From assembly GCF_000741535.1 (NCBI RefSeq), contig NZ_JGYQ01000007.1, positions 579,357 through 643,356 of the forward strand: 64,000 nucleotides of DNA, given 5' to 3'. This DNA is from Bifidobacterium boum. GTDB taxonomy: Bacteria > Actinomycetota > Actinomycetes > Actinomycetales > Bifidobacteriaceae. The translations under genes were made by a program, and so were the position numbers. Each line of letters begins with the position of its first letter. Within the stretch, counting starts at the first letter, position 1. Under the pieces are notes generated by a model. That model did not search any database and was not told where the DNA came from. It saw nothing but the letters and a program-made list of their open reading frames with translations. Below are positions 44,657 to 54,958 of the stretch, in pieces.

Positions 44657-46069
44657 TCACTTGCTGCCGTGACGACCGGTGCCATGCTCGTTGTGCGAAT
44701 CTTCGTAATAGTAATAGTAGTAATTGCCATTCTTGTCGGAATGCTTCTTCTCATCCGCATAGTTGAGCACAAAGCCAAGAATCGGCACATCAGCTTCTTT
44801 CAATGACATGGCTTCTTCTTCAAGCTCTTTCTTGTCGGCAACACCACGACCGACAACCAGGATCATGCCGTCTGCCATGCGTCCGAACACTACGGCGTCG
44901 TCGGAAACAGAAAGCGGGGCGGTGTCGATAATCACATAGTCGTACTGGGTGAGCGCCTGTTCGACCATATCGGTCATTATCTCCGAGTTGAGCAGCACAC
45001 TTGCGTTCGCCGGACGCTTGCCGGCGGGCAGGACGTGCAGATTCTGCTTCCAGTACTTTTGTACGACGTCACGCGGGGTTGCCTGCGCGGACAGGATATG
45101 GGACAGGCCAACCTGACCTTCAATGCCGAGTTTCTTGGCGACGGACGGGTGACGCAGATCGGCGTCGATAAGCAGAACGCTTTTGCCGACTTCAGCGATA
45201 GCCGCAGCAACGTTTGCGGAAATCGTGGTCTTGCCTTCGCTCGGTCTGGTGGAGGAGATGACCAGCAGGTGGCCGTGTTCTTTGGTGTTGGGGGCAAGGA
45301 ATGCGATATTCGTGCGGATACGGCGGAATTCCTCAGCTTCCTTGCTGCTGGTCTGTGCAATGACCACTGGACGGGACTCTTCAAGCAGGGCGGAACGTTG
45401 CACGGAGCCGAGCGAGGAAGCATGAGTCAGTTCACGCACGTCGGTGGCGCCTTCAACTTTGGTGTTCAGCATGTCAAGCAGCAGGGCGATACCGATACCG
45501 CAGATGATGCCGAGCACAATCCCGGAAGCAAGATACAACGTGGTTTTCGGCGAGCTTGGGGATTGCGGGGTGGAAGCCTTCTGAACGAGGGTGAGTTGGA
45601 TTGGGGATTTGGCCGACTCGTCCGTGTACAGGGATGACGTGACCTGCTGGGACAGGCTCTTGGCCACACTGTTCGCAATCGCCGCGGATCGTGCCGCGTC
45701 ACCGTCTTCGACGGAAACGTCGACCATAAAGGTGTTGCTGGGGTTGGTGGCTGTGACTCGAGCTGCAAGCTCGCTTGTGGTCATATCCAAGTCCAGATCC
45801 TTGATGACCGGTCGCAGCACCGCCTCGGTCTTGATGAGCTGCGGGTAGGTCTTGATCTGCGTGGACAGGTAGGACGCGCCGGAATTCATATCCGATGAGG
45901 TCTGTGTCTCGCTCTGTGCAGCGTAGGTGGCGAACAGCTGGGCCGTCGCCGTGTACTTCGGCGGGGTCAGGAACGTGTATGCCGCGACGAGGCCTACAAC
46001 AACAACGAATGTGGCGATGGCGGCCACCAGATGTTTGCGAACAGCTTGGAGCAAATCGGCGATGGTCAA
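44657..46069 (-). CDS. Wzz/BY-kinase: polysaccharide co-polymerase fused to tyrosine autokinase
   Basis: 470 residues. A Wzz-type N-terminal domain between two membrane helices (about 14-34 and 180-200) is followed by a CpsD/Wzc-like kinase: Walker A STRPSEGKTT, Walker A' VLLIDADLRHPS, Walker B YVIIDTAP. The C-terminus carries six consecutive tyrosines (450-455), the usual autophosphorylation cluster. It controls chain length and export of capsule or exopolysaccharide. The start is a TTG at 46069 with GGGGAA upstream; no ATG precedes it before an in-frame stop. Confidence 0.93.
   Translation of the reverse strand: MTIADLLQAVRKHLVAAIATFVVVVGLVAAYTFLTPPKYTATAQLFATYAAQSETQTSSDMNSGASYLSTQIKTYPQLIKTEAVLRPVIKDLDLDMTTSELAARVTATNPSNTFMVDVSVEDGDAARSAAIANSVAKSLSQQVTSSLYTDESAKSPIQLTLVQKASTPQSPSSPKTTLYLASGIVLGIICGIGIALLLDMLNTKVEGATDVRELTHASSLGSVQRSALLEESRPVVIAQTSSKEAEEFRRIRTNIAFLAPNTKEHGHLLVISSTRPSEGKTTISANVAAAIAEVGKSVLLIDADLRHPSVAKKLGIEGQVGLSHILSAQATPRDVVQKYWKQNLHVLPAGKRPANASVLLNSEIMTDMVEQALTQYDYVIIDTAPLSVSDDAVVFGRMADGMILVVGRGVADKKELEEEAMSLKEADVPILGFVLNYADEKKHSDKNGNYYYYYYEDSHNEHGTGRHGSK
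44705..44722 (-). repeat. Six-codon TAC/TAT run (tyrosine cluster)
   Basis: Six tandem Tyr codons, alternating TAC and TAT, near the 3' end of the BY-kinase gene. Slippage in steps of three would change the number of phospho-tyrosines without a frameshift. Confidence 0.6.
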
Positions 46070-46289
46070 TGGTTCCCCAATCTTTCTGAAAATCTCCTAT
46101 TGCAAAACTCCTCAATACTACCACCAGCCACCGAATTCGAGATGTGGTGCTCACTTCACGCCCACGAATCCACCATGTTTTCACGTATCTGTTGAGTTCC
46201 GTTCTTGTGCGGCGAGCGATCATTCGACAGGATACGCAATCCGATTACAGCTCAGGTCTTTTCAAGAAGATTTTCGACAAATAACCATG

Positions 46290-46320
46290 TTGACATATAG
46301 GATTTAGTATCATATATGAT
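46290..46320 (+). promoter_or_regulatory. Promoter with palindromic -10 region
   Basis: TTGACA (46290-46295), 17 bases, TATATG (46313-46318). The 12-base palindrome ATCATATATGAT (46309-46320) covers the -10 and could be an operator. It serves the hypothetical gene at 46368. Confidence 0.5.
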
Positions 46321-46367
46321 TGAGATGCGATGATGCCGCATCACTGATTACAAGGAGCACTACATCC

Positions 46368-46808
46368 ATGACATTACAAGGATTCAAAGAGATTAACATC
46401 GACAAGGCAACAGGCCAGCTTGTCATGACCGTCACTAAGACGATTGTGCGATTCAATAAGGCCACCATCATCTATCTGAATTATCCGGAATTCGTCAAGA
46501 TTTTCGTCAATCCTGACACCAAGCAGCTCGCCGTCGAACCGTGCACCGGACACGACCGCAACGCGGTGAAGTTCTGCAAGCCTGGAAAGAAGAACATTCT
46601 GTCCGCCAGCGTCCGCGACTCATCGGTTGTTGATACGGTCGCCCGCTACTACACCTTCGAGGATGTCGACGACGACCACGTTGCCTATCACAAGGTTCCG
46701 GGCACGAAGGCCGGCGAAGGCAAAGTCGTGGTCTTCGACCTGAGCGACTCCACTTCCGGAGTCATGAAGCGCCGCGGACGCAAGAAGGAAACCGCAGCGG
46801 TGAAGTAA
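46368..46808 (+). CDS. Hypothetical protein (146 aa)
   Basis: Not recognised. Soluble, beta-rich pattern in the first about 60 residues (ATIIYLNYPEFVKIFVNPDT), no membrane segment or signal peptide, and a basic tail (MKRRGRKKE). AAGGAG lies ten bases before the ATG, and a good promoter is upstream, so it is probably a real gene with its own transcript. It lies between the BY-kinase and the LtaS-like gene, divergent from the first. Confidence 0.75.
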   Translation: MTLQGFKEINIDKATGQLVMTVTKTIVRFNKATIIYLNYPEFVKIFVNPDTKQLAVEPCTGHDRNAVKFCKPGKKNILSASVRDSSVVDTVARYYTFEDVDDDHVAYHKVPGTKAGEGKVVVFDLSDSTSGVMKRRGRKKETAAVK

Positions 46809-47061
46809 CCGCAACCCCGCGGCGTCAGGGACACAACAGTTCATTCGGACAACCCAACATGGACGCCCCGGCCAGCAACAATACCCTGCCAGCCGCAATC
46901 CAGCCGGTCGCTGCGGGAATGTCGCCGTTGAGATTTCCCACAGCGACCGTGCAGCATGTTCACCGCCTGTTTCGGCATATCTCTTACAGCAAACGTTGTC
47001 AAGATCCGACCGGTACGATATCGTGCGTATCACATGGTGACCGGCAACAGGAGTAGTGCGC

Positions 47062-49520
47062 ATGGCTGAATCATCTGATCTCGAACAATCCGCAGACGAG
47101 CAGAATCACCAGCCACAGCCAGAACCAGAACTCACTGGCGCCCAGCGGGGCGGCGCCGATAATACTTCTATTCAAACACCCCCTACCGTAAGGTTTCCGA
47201 CCAATCCGAGCCGGTAGACCATTCCCCCGCCGAGAGACCCGACAACGCAGTCGCGGCCCCGGAAGACGCCGACTCTTCCAATGGGCATGTCAAGCACGCC
47301 GCATCACGATTCCGCACCACCGCCGTTGCGGCAATCACCAGCATCCGCGCATGGTGGTCGCGTATCTTCTCCCCTATCAACACTTGGATTGCGCAACAAT
47401 GGCAACGCTTGAGCGCAACCCGCGGATTCACAGCATGCGCAGCCGGGTGGGCGTTCTTCAAAACACGCATCTGGGACAAGCGGATGCGCTTCCCCTTCGC
47501 CTTCTACGCCATCGTGTTCATCGTCGTGACTGCGGCAAGTGTGCTCGGATTGCAGTGGAGCGTGTACAGCGAGCCGACGTACGCCAAGGGGCAGGTTGTG
47601 GACGACCAGACCAAGGCGCTCAACTCTGTAGCCGGGCAGCTCACGAGTTTCGTCAGCCAGATCTGGCTACACCAGAGTTACCAGGCGTGGCTAAACTTCA
47701 TTGTGCTGGGCGTGCTGTATCTCATGGTGATCCTGGTCATCAACCGGTTCTGGGTGGCGACCGCGATCTTCGGCACGCTGATGACCGTGTTCGCCATCGC
47801 CGACAAGATCAAGGTGGAGCTGCGCAACGAGCCGATCATCCCGGCCGACCTGCAGTTCATCACGGGCGGCAACGGCGACAGCATCATGTCATTCACCACA
47901 AAGAAAGACATGATTCTCATCAACTCCGCCGTTACCGGGGTGATCTGGCTGATTGTGGTGTGCGTGGTATTGCAGTTCCTCGACCGGCGCCGCGGGCTAA
48001 TCCCGTACACGTGGAAGTGTTCGGAATTCGTCAGCGTCAAGAACATCACCGCCATGGTATGCAGGTGGGTCGCGGCAGTGCTCAGCGTGGTGCTGTGTGT
48101 GTCGTTTACGTGGGGACTGCCTGTCGAGGGGTCCTGGGCGAAGAATTTTGCGAGTGGGTTGTCCGACGCCCCGCAGCTGTGGAACGCCATGGGCGATGCG
48201 GCCGCGAATGGCCCGGCCATGAACTTCCTGCGGCTCGCACATGTCAAAATCATGGACAAGCCAAACGGGTATAACAAGAAAAGTATGGAAATCCTCGCCA
48301 AGAAATATGCGAGTGAAGCCGACACCATCAACCAGACGCGTACAGCGAACCTTACTGATAATACGGTGATTATGGTGTTGTCCGAATCCTTCTCCGACCC
48401 CACCCGTGTGCCGGGCGTGTCATTCGCCGAAGACCCGATGCCGCAGATTAGGGCAATCAAGTCCGAAACCACCTCCGGTCTTATGCTCTCCCCCGGGTAC
48501 GGCGGCGGTACCGCGAATATCGAGTATCAGGCGCTGACAGGGCTCAACATGGCCAATTACGATTCATCACTGTCTATCGCCTACCAGCAGCTGGTGCCGA
48601 AACTCAAATGGACGCCCACGTTCAATCAAATCTGGAACGAGGCGAACGGTAAGTCGAGTTCGATTGCGTTCCATGCGTATTCCCGCACCATGTATCTGCG
48701 CGACAGCAACTACAAGAAATTCGGGTTCTCCAAATTCTACGCTTCCGACGGGAAGCCCGAGCTTTCCGATCTCACCCCAATCGATTCCGGGTGGTACGCC
48801 TCGGATTCCTCGCTCTATTCGGACATTCTCGCCAACATCAACACCGATGAGGGCAGCAACCAGTTCATTCAATCCGTGACCATGCAGAATCACCTTCCCT
48901 ACAATGATTGGTATCAAAACAACCAATTCCAAGATTCCGGAGACACTTCGTCCGACATTAGCGACGATGAGAAAACCAGCATCGAGACCTATGCCAAAGG
49001 CGTGAACTACACTGATCAGGCGACTGCGGATCTCCTCAATCAGCTTAACCAGATCGGCCGCCCGATCACCGTGATTTTCTACGGGGACCATCTTCCCGGT
49101 ATCTACTCGACCGCCAACGAGGACAAACACAATCAAATCACCCTGCACGAAACCGACTATTTCATCTGGTCGAACGCTGCCTCGGCATCCGCGACCACCA
49201 AACTGGATGACGCATCGAACGCATATACATCGTCGAATTATTTCATGGCCCAAGTAGCACAGCATCTCAATGCGAAGATATCGCCGTATCTCGCGTTCCT
49301 CACTGAAATGCATGCAGCGATTCCAGCGATTTCCGTTCCCGCCTCCGCCGGCGATGCCAGCAAACCTGTCTACTTGGATGCGGATGGGAATCGAATCCAG
49401 CCGAAGGATCTGACAACGCAGCAGAAAGAGCTGCTTCATGATTATCAGCTGATCCAATACGATTTGACCGCCGGCAAACAGTATTTGAAGAATACTGACT
49501 TCATGGCCGTCTCAAAGTAG
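47062..49520 (+). CDS. LtaS-like phosphoglycerol transferase with apparent frameshift near the 5' end
   Basis: The ATG at 47062 has AGGAG eight bases upstream and reads MAESSDLEQSADEQNHQPQ..., but this frame stops at about 47217. The downstream frame is open from 47163 and continues without stop to 49520. One missing C in the run at 47179-47183 joins both into about 819 residues. The remaining protein has at least four membrane helices and an extracellular sulfatase-like domain with the metal and catalytic motifs of LtaS-type enzymes: VLSESFSDP, GGGTANIE (catalytic Thr) and FYGDHLPG. An in-frame TTG at 47409 or ATG at 47484 could give a shorter product. It probably transfers glycerol-phosphate groups to surface polymers. 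Confidence 0.85.
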
Positions 49521-49579
49521 TCTTGGGGCAATCAAGGGCCAAGCTCCCACGAGCCCACTCCGTAATACGCCAAAGTTTG

Positions 49580-49585
49580 TATACT
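49580..49585 (+). promoter_or_regulatory. -10 element TATACT, leaderless GlfT2-like gene
   Basis: TATACT, seven bases, ATG at 49593; no ribosome-binding site. Confidence 0.45.
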
Positions 49586-49592
49586 TGTCGGC

Positions 49593-51623
49593 ATGAAGCA
49601 GTCCGATACCTATATCGCACATTCTGTAGCAGCACCGGCATGGGAGACCGTCAGCCGCGTTGTCTTCCCTATCAAAGACGCTGATTTGACTCTTCCCCTC
49701 TATGCCGTCGAGTGGACGCGCCCGCATGTCGATGCCGGAGCCCAGGACGTTCGCATCAACCAGCTTCGCGTGGACACCAAGCATATGAATCGTCGCGATC
49801 TGTTGCATCTGTTGCGCGAGGGTGCCGCGGATGCGACGACCCCTGAAAACTCCTTCACATGCCTGTCTCGCACCGAACTACAGGTCCATCAAGGCGGCCA
49901 CGCCTCCCTGTGCACGTATTTCAACGCATTCCCCGCCTCCTACTGGCGTCGCTGGACTGCGGTAAGCCAGGTTCGGTTCGTAGCCAAAGCAGCAGGCAAG
50001 GGGCGCATCAACCTCTTTAGGTCGAATGGCCGCGGCCTGATTACTCCGGCGGGCAGCATCGATATCGATGCCGACACCCCCACGGCGGTTTCCGGTATAT
50101 TCGACATGAGAGGCCTCATGGATGGCGGATTCTTCTGGTTCGACGCCCAGGCGGCACCGAATTCCACACTCACGGTAAGCGACGCCGGCTGGCAGGTTCC
50201 GACCGAAGAGCGCAGGACGAAGGACCACACCACGCTGTCCATTGCTATTACCACGTTCAATCGTGCCCCCTATTGCATGAACCAGCTCAAGGCGATTGCC
50301 GGAGAAGCCTCCGTCCGCGAGCGTCTCGACACTATCTACTGCACCGATCAGGGCACTGATCTGGTGTGCAATCAACCGGATTTCGAGGCGGTTGCTGAAG
50401 ATCTGGGCAGCCAGCTCACATATCTGCGGCAAGGCAACCTTGGCGGATCCGGCGGTTTCTCCCGTGGCATGTATGAGACATGCAAGGCCGGCAACAGCGA
50501 ATACGTGCTGCTGCTGGACGATGACGCAATCAGCGAGCCCGAGGCGATTGTGCGTGCCGTGCAGTTTGCGGATTATGCGAAGCGGCCATTGCTTGTAGGC
50601 GGTGGCATGCTGCATTTGGATAATCGTACGGTGTTGTGGTCGCAGGGTGAGGATATCGATGGCCGCCAGATGCCAATGCGAAATGCCTTCGGATCCCATG
50701 ATTTCGCTACGAATCCGCTGCGAGACTCCCCCGAATGCCACCAGCGTTTTGACGCACAATACAACGGTTGGTGGATGTGCCTGATCCCTACCTCGATTAT
50801 CCGCGAAATCGGCCTCGCGATTCCGGTGTTTATCAAGTATGACGATATCGACTATGCGTTCCGCGCTAAGGAACACGGTTATCCAACGGTGTCTCTCCCA
50901 GGCGTCGCAGTGTGGCATCAAGGTTGGCATGACAAGGACATCTCCCGCACGTGGGAAGAGTATTTCATGCAGCGCAATCGTTGGATTTTTGCGTTACGGC
51001 ATAATCCTTCACCCTCGCGAACAATGCCAGTGAACGTGCTCTCCGCTGACATCAATATGGGGCTTCATCTGGTCTACTCTGGTATCGGGTTGCACCACAA
51101 AGCTATCAGGGATCTACTTCGAGGCCCGAAATATGTCATCGGCATCTATTCGACCGCGATGGGCAGTGTCAAGAAGCTTCGTTCGACATTCCCTGATACG
51201 CATGCGGTTTCGGATTTCGATAAGTTCCCGGAGCCTCGTCGTAGGTTTGTCCCGCCGAGCACCCGGCCGACGACATCTATCCGGCGTGCTATCGACTGCG
51301 CGGTGAACTTCGGGAAGGCGATGCTGCTGCCGCGCGACGGACGTAAGTGCACTGCCCCGGATGTAGCTGTGCCAACCATGGAATCCACTTGGAACGCTTA
51401 CAATGGCGTGGATTCGGCTCTGGTTACCTCACCGGACGGCAATTCCGTCACTTGGATGCGCCGTGACGACCGTCTGTTCCGCCGGGACATCAACGAAGCG
51501 CTCCGTCTCTCCGCCGAGTTGAAGCGCAACTGGGCGCGGCTCCATGCCGCGTACAATGATCCCCGATTCACGAGCTTCGAGACGTGGGAACGGATTTTCA
51601 AGGAGAATCCGGCGCAGGATTAG
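49593..51623 (+). CDS. GlfT2-like galactofuranosyltransferase
   Basis: 676 residues. An N-terminal beta-rich domain (about 1-200) precedes a GT2 domain (LSIAITTFNRAPYCMNQL; DDD at residues 309-311 in LLLDDDAISEP; KYDDIDYAFRAKEHGYPTV; VWHQGWHDKD). The domain order and motifs match mycobacterial GlfT2, which polymerises galactofuranose. The C-terminal about 200 residues are helical. UDP-galactopyranose mutase is not in the window. It probably builds a galactofuranose-containing surface polymer at the inner face of the membrane. A strong hairpin terminator follows. Confidence 0.9.
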   Translation: MKQSDTYIAHSVAAPAWETVSRVVFPIKDADLTLPLYAVEWTRPHVDAGAQDVRINQLRVDTKHMNRRDLLHLLREGAADATTPENSFTCLSRTELQVHQGGHASLCTYFNAFPASYWRRWTAVSQVRFVAKAAGKGRINLFRSNGRGLITPAGSIDIDADTPTAVSGIFDMRGLMDGGFFWFDAQAAPNSTLTVSDAGWQVPTEERRTKDHTTLSIAITTFNRAPYCMNQLKAIAGEASVRERLDTIYCTDQGTDLVCNQPDFEAVAEDLGSQLTYLRQGNLGGSGGFSRGMYETCKAGNSEYVLLLDDDAISEPEAIVRAVQFADYAKRPLLVGGGMLHLDNRTVLWSQGEDIDGRQMPMRNAFGSHDFATNPLRDSPECHQRFDAQYNGWWMCLIPTSIIREIGLAIPVFIKYDDIDYAFRAKEHGYPTVSLPGVAVWHQGWHDKDISRTWEEYFMQRNRWIFALRHNPSPSRTMPVNVLSADINMGLHLVYSGIGLHHKAIRDLLRGPKYVIGIYSTAMGSVKKLRSTFPDTHAVSDFDKFPEPRRRFVPPSTRPTTSIRRAIDCAVNFGKAMLLPRDGRKCTAPDVAVPTMESTWNAYNGVDSALVTSPDGNSVTWMRRDDRLFRRDINEALRLSAELKRNWARLHAAYNDPRFTSFETWERIFKENPAQD

Positions 51624-51657
51624 TATCAGAGAGGCCGTCAGCAGCCAAGCGGATACC

Positions 51658-51696
51658 AGCCGGGTGTGAGAATTGTCGTAATCCTCACACCCGGCT
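51658..51696 (+). terminator. Hairpin terminator after the GlfT2-like gene
   Basis: AGCCGGGTGTGAG and CTCACACCCGGCT form a perfect 13-bp stem with a 13-base loop, 34 bases past the stop. The tail (GTGTTCG) is only weakly T-rich. Confidence 0.65.
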
Positions 51697-51714
51697 GTGT
51701 TCGTGGCGCCTGGT

Positions 51715-51720
51715 TGATAT
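51715..51720 (+). promoter_or_regulatory. -10 element TGATAT before the DUF6020 gene
   Basis: TGATAT, six bases GGTGGA, then ATG at 51727. GGTGGA could also act as a very close ribosome site. Confidence 0.35.
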
Positions 51721-51726
51721 GGTGGA

Positions 51727-53487
51727 ATGTTGATGAAGAGGATGCCAGCAGTAGTCGAATCTCCAACCGTCCGCACAAGCACAGCACAGCGGAAATTGCG
51801 CCTGCCCCGGTTCGGGCTGTTCTGTTGCAGTCTAGTTCTTGCAGCGCTGGCAGAATACTGCGCGTACCTGAATGAGGGCGGCGGCGGTAACGTCAGGCGA
51901 GTACTGCACATCATCGCACTGACTGTGTTCTTTATGGTGATGACGCTGATATTCGAGCGTTTCATCGATTGGCTAGGCCGCGACTCGAAGCGGACTGAAA
52001 GCGACCATGATCGCTCGACCATCCTGTCTGGGTTCCTGCGACGAATCACTCCTGATTTCGCCGGCGACAGACGACAAACGCTGAAAGCCATAGCCGTGAT
52101 GGCAGTATGCTGGCTGCCATACTATATGTTGGCGCTCCCCGGCGAAATCTGGTATGACACCGTCCAGCAGGTGATGATGTGGAAAGGACTGCCCAACCCC
52201 ATCACCAGCGGCGCATGGTCTGACCACCATCCCGTATTGGACACGCTTATTTTCGGGGTGTTCTATCAATTAGGTGCGTGGCTTGGGCATCCGGCAGTCG
52301 GTGTGGCGTTGTACACGACGTGCATCGCCATTGCCGCGATTGTCGTATTCGTATACACCGTTCGATATCTTGCCAAATCCGCAGTCAGCAAGAGAGCGTA
52401 TCTTGGGGCGTACCTGTTCTTCTGCCTGTTCCCGTTCATTCCGATTTTTTCGATGGCGATGGTCAAGGATGCCGTATTCCTGCCATTGTTCATGCTGTTC
52501 TCAATCCAATGCATGGAAGTCGCCCGAACCAAGGGTGCTTGTCTGAAGAACCGCCAGACGCTTACCGTGTTGATCGTTCTGGCAATTCTCGTATCACTGA
52601 CCAAGAAAACCGGAGTGTACTCGGTGGTGCTCGCATGCATCCTGCTCGCATTTGTCGTTGCGGGTAACCAAGCACGCGTGAAACTGCTGGCACCGGCAGC
52701 CGCCAGCGGGCTGGTCATCTTCGTACTACTTCCTCTGGCGCTATTCCCCGCCTGCCATATCATTCCCGGAGGCAAACAGGAAATGATTGCGATTCCCCTG
52801 CAACAGTCTGCACTGTTGCTGCGTGAGCACGGCGACGAGTTGCCGAAAGCCGAGAAGGACGTTCTGACTGGGATACTCGAACCGGATGCAGCGGAAAACT
52901 ATGAATGGTGGGCAGTGGACAAAGTCAAGGGAACGCACTGGACGGAGCAGCGCGCGCGGCTGCTCCATCCGTTCTTGCGCATTTGGGCGAAAAACGCCGT
53001 GAAATATCCGGAAACCTATGCGCGTGCGTATTTCCTGCTGGAACAAGGATGGGTCGCGTTGCCGAACGCGATAGTCAATGAGAATCTTCAGTCGAATTAC
53101 CTGTATATGCGTACAGCACCATCCGGAAATGTCGTCGCTTCAGGTCTTCCCCAGTCCAAGCGTACTCGTCTGTATGATGGCATCGACGAGTTCGTCATTG
53201 GGCTGGGCAATCAGTTCTTCATGCAGCCATGGCTTTCGCGGGCGTTCTGGGTCACGTGGCTACCGGTCATGCAGTTGTATGAGACCATTCGCAAACTTCG
53301 GGCGAAAGAACTGTCATGGGCGTATGCCGCCTGGCTGATTCCGATGCTCGTTTCGGTGCCATTCATGTGGATTTCTGGATGTTCGGTATCACCTGAAGGC
53401 CTCCGGTATCTGATGCCAATGCTTGGCATCGCGCCGATCGGGTGCGCTCTGCTGACAGTGGATGCCAATCACTCATCAGAGCGCTAA
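51727..53487 (+). CDS. DUF6020-like polytopic membrane protein
   Basis: 586 residues with about ten to twelve membrane helices. The family mark [16 protein letters not shown] and [19 protein letters not shown] fits DUF6020, which resembles GT-C membrane glycosyltransferases. A large loop (about 345-460) carries charged residues and may face outside. It lies between the GlfT2-like and UDP-glucose dehydrogenase genes, which suggests a role in the surface polymer. The acceptor and donor are unknown. Confidence 0.82.
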   Translation: MLMKRMPAVVESPTVRTSTAQRKLRLPRFGLFCCSLVLAALAEYCAYLNEGGGGNVRRVLHIIALTVFFMVMTLIFERFIDWLGRDSKRTESDHDRSTILSGFLRRITPDFAGDRRQTLKAIAVMAVCWLPYYMLALPGEIWYDTVQQVMMWKGLPNPITSGAWSDHHPVLDTLIFGVFYQLGAWLGHPAVGVALYTTCIAIAAIVVFVYTVRYLAKSAVSKRAYLGAYLFFCLFPFIPIFSMAMVKDAVFLPLFMLFSIQCMEVARTKGACLKNRQTLTVLIVLAILVSLTKKTGVYSVVLACILLAFVVAGNQARVKLLAPAAASGLVIFVLLPLALFPACHIIPGGKQEMIAIPLQQSALLLREHGDELPKAEKDVLTGILEPDAAENYEWWAVDKVKGTHWTEQRARLLHPFLRIWAKNAVKYPETYARAYFLLEQGWVALPNAIVNENLQSNYLYMRTAPSGNVVASGLPQSKRTRLYDGIDEFVIGLGNQFFMQPWLSRAFWVTWLPVMQLYETIRKLRAKELSWAYAAWLIPMLVSVPFMWISGCSVSPEGLRYLMPMLGIAPIGCALLTVDANHSSER

Positions 53488-53513
53488 CGGCACTGTCAGT
53501 TCAGCGTCCTTGC

Positions 53514-53519
53514 TACCAT
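53514..53519 (+). promoter_or_regulatory. -10-like element before ugd
   Basis: TACCAT, eight bases, ATG at 53528. The eight bases end in CAGGT, so a ribosome site cannot be fully excluded. Confidence 0.3.
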
Positions 53520-53527
53520 GCTCAGGT

Positions 53528-54715
53528 ATGAGAATAAGTGTTGTCGGTACCGGCTATGTCGGCCTTTCGTTGTCTTGCCTGCTGGCTCAGCACAATGAGG
53601 TTCGTGCCCTAGATATTGTCGAGCGGAAAGTCAATCTGATTAACCAAGGCATCTCCCCCATCAAAGATACAGAGATCAGCGCATTCCTCGCATCCGGCAG
53701 ACTCAACCTCCATGCCGGACTCGACACGGATTGGGCCTATGCCCATCCCGATTACGTCGTAATCGCGACTCCGACCGATTACGACGAGCAACGCAACTTC
53801 TTCAACACCAGCTCCATCGAATCGGTCCTCGACGAACTCGCACAACGCTCCTGCACGGCATGCATCATCATCAAGTCCACCATTCCTGTCGGCTATACCG
53901 AGCACATCCGTTCCGTGTACCCTACACTCAATATCGCGTTCTCCCCCGAGTTCCTTCGTGAAGGCAAAGCATTATACGACAATCTGCATCCGTCACGCAT
54001 CGTAGTCGGTATTCCGCGTGACAGCTCGAAAGAGCAGCAAGTAAAGGCAAAGGGATTCGCTTCTCTGCTTGCCGAAGGTGCTGTTGAGCAGGATATACCG
54101 ACACTCATCACAGGCTCCACTGAGGCGGAAGCCATCAAACTGTTCGCGAATACCTATTTGGCATTACGCGTCGCGTATTTCAATGAGCTTGACACGTATG
54201 CTGAATCACGTGGTCTGGATACCGCCAGCATTATCCGTGGCGTCTGCCTTGACCCACGTGTCGGCGACTTCTACAACAACCCATCCTTCGGCTATGGCGG
54301 ATATTGCTTGCCAAAGGATTCCAAGCAACTCCTCGCAAACTTCAAGGATGTCCCTCAGAATCTAATCCAAGCGGTCGTCACAGCAAACGACACGAGGAAA
54401 GACTTCATTGCCCAGAAAATCATCGAACGTAAACCACGACAAGCCGGAATCTACCGGTTGGTTATGAAAGCCGGATCAGATAATTTCCGTCAAAGCTCCA
54501 TTCAAGGAGTGATGCAACGGTTGGATGCCGCTCGCGTGCCGTATGCGATTTATGAGCCGATGATTGCAGATGACACATATCAAGGGCATCGGGTCATTCA
54601 TGATCTTGATCAGTTCAAGCGCGAATGCGATTTGATTGTGTGCAACCGGTACACGCCGGAGCTCGCCGACGTACAAGACAAGCTCTTTACCCGCGATCTG
54701 TGGCATCAGGAGTAG
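53528..54715 (+). CDS. ugd: UDP-glucose 6-dehydrogenase family
   Basis: 395 residues. The NAD-binding motif [13 protein letters not shown] opens the protein, followed by [24 protein letters not shown] and the catalytic-cysteine motif [10 protein letters not shown] (C260). It oxidises a UDP-hexose to a UDP-uronic acid, supplying a charged sugar for surface polysaccharide. It is close to the 395-residue size usual for bacterial Ugd. The upstream in-frame part back to 53462 overlaps the previous gene and is rejected. It is the last plus-strand gene before a convergent exporter pair. Confidence 0.94.
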   Translation: MRISVVGTGYVGLSLSCLLAQHNEVRALDIVERKVNLINQGISPIKDTEISAFLASGRLNLHAGLDTDWAYAHPDYVVIATPTDYDEQRNFFNTSSIESVLDELAQRSCTACIIIKSTIPVGYTEHIRSVYPTLNIAFSPEFLREGKALYDNLHPSRIVVGIPRDSSKEQQVKAKGFASLLAEGAVEQDIPTLITGSTEAEAIKLFANTYLALRVAYFNELDTYAESRGLDTASIIRGVCLDPRVGDFYNNPSFGYGGYCLPKDSKQLLANFKDVPQNLIQAVVTANDTRKDFIAQKIIERKPRQAGIYRLVMKAGSDNFRQSSIQGVMQRLDAARVPYAIYEPMIADDTYQGHRVIHDLDQFKRECDLIVCNRYTPELADVQDKLFTRDLWHQE

Positions 54716-54787
54716 AAATATCGCGTCGTTTTCATGCCAAAGGGATTTCCGCCGGTATATGCATATCACAACTACCGGTTTTTCATA

Positions 54788-54842
54788 AGTGGGGTTGTTC
54801 ATCATTGGCTGTCAATGCTTAGCAACCCCACTCATCCGTTCT
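54788..54842. terminator. Bidirectional terminator between ugd and wzt
   Basis: AGTGGGGTTG (54788-54797) pairs perfectly with CAACCCCACT (54833-54842); the 35-base loop contains a smaller pairing. It sits between convergent genes. Confidence 0.6.
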
Positions 54843-54958
54843 AATCAAATTTGTAGAAGGAAGACGGAACGATAATATTCCCAATTCCATTCATCGTCAT
54901 TTACATACATAATTCTTGACAATTCAGCATGAGACATCGTGTTAATTCAAAAACAACA

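Noticed and set aside
51658..51696. Third copy of the TGTGAG/CTCACA operator
   Set aside because: The arms are part of a 13-bp terminator stem with a different centre and spacing, directly after a stop codon.
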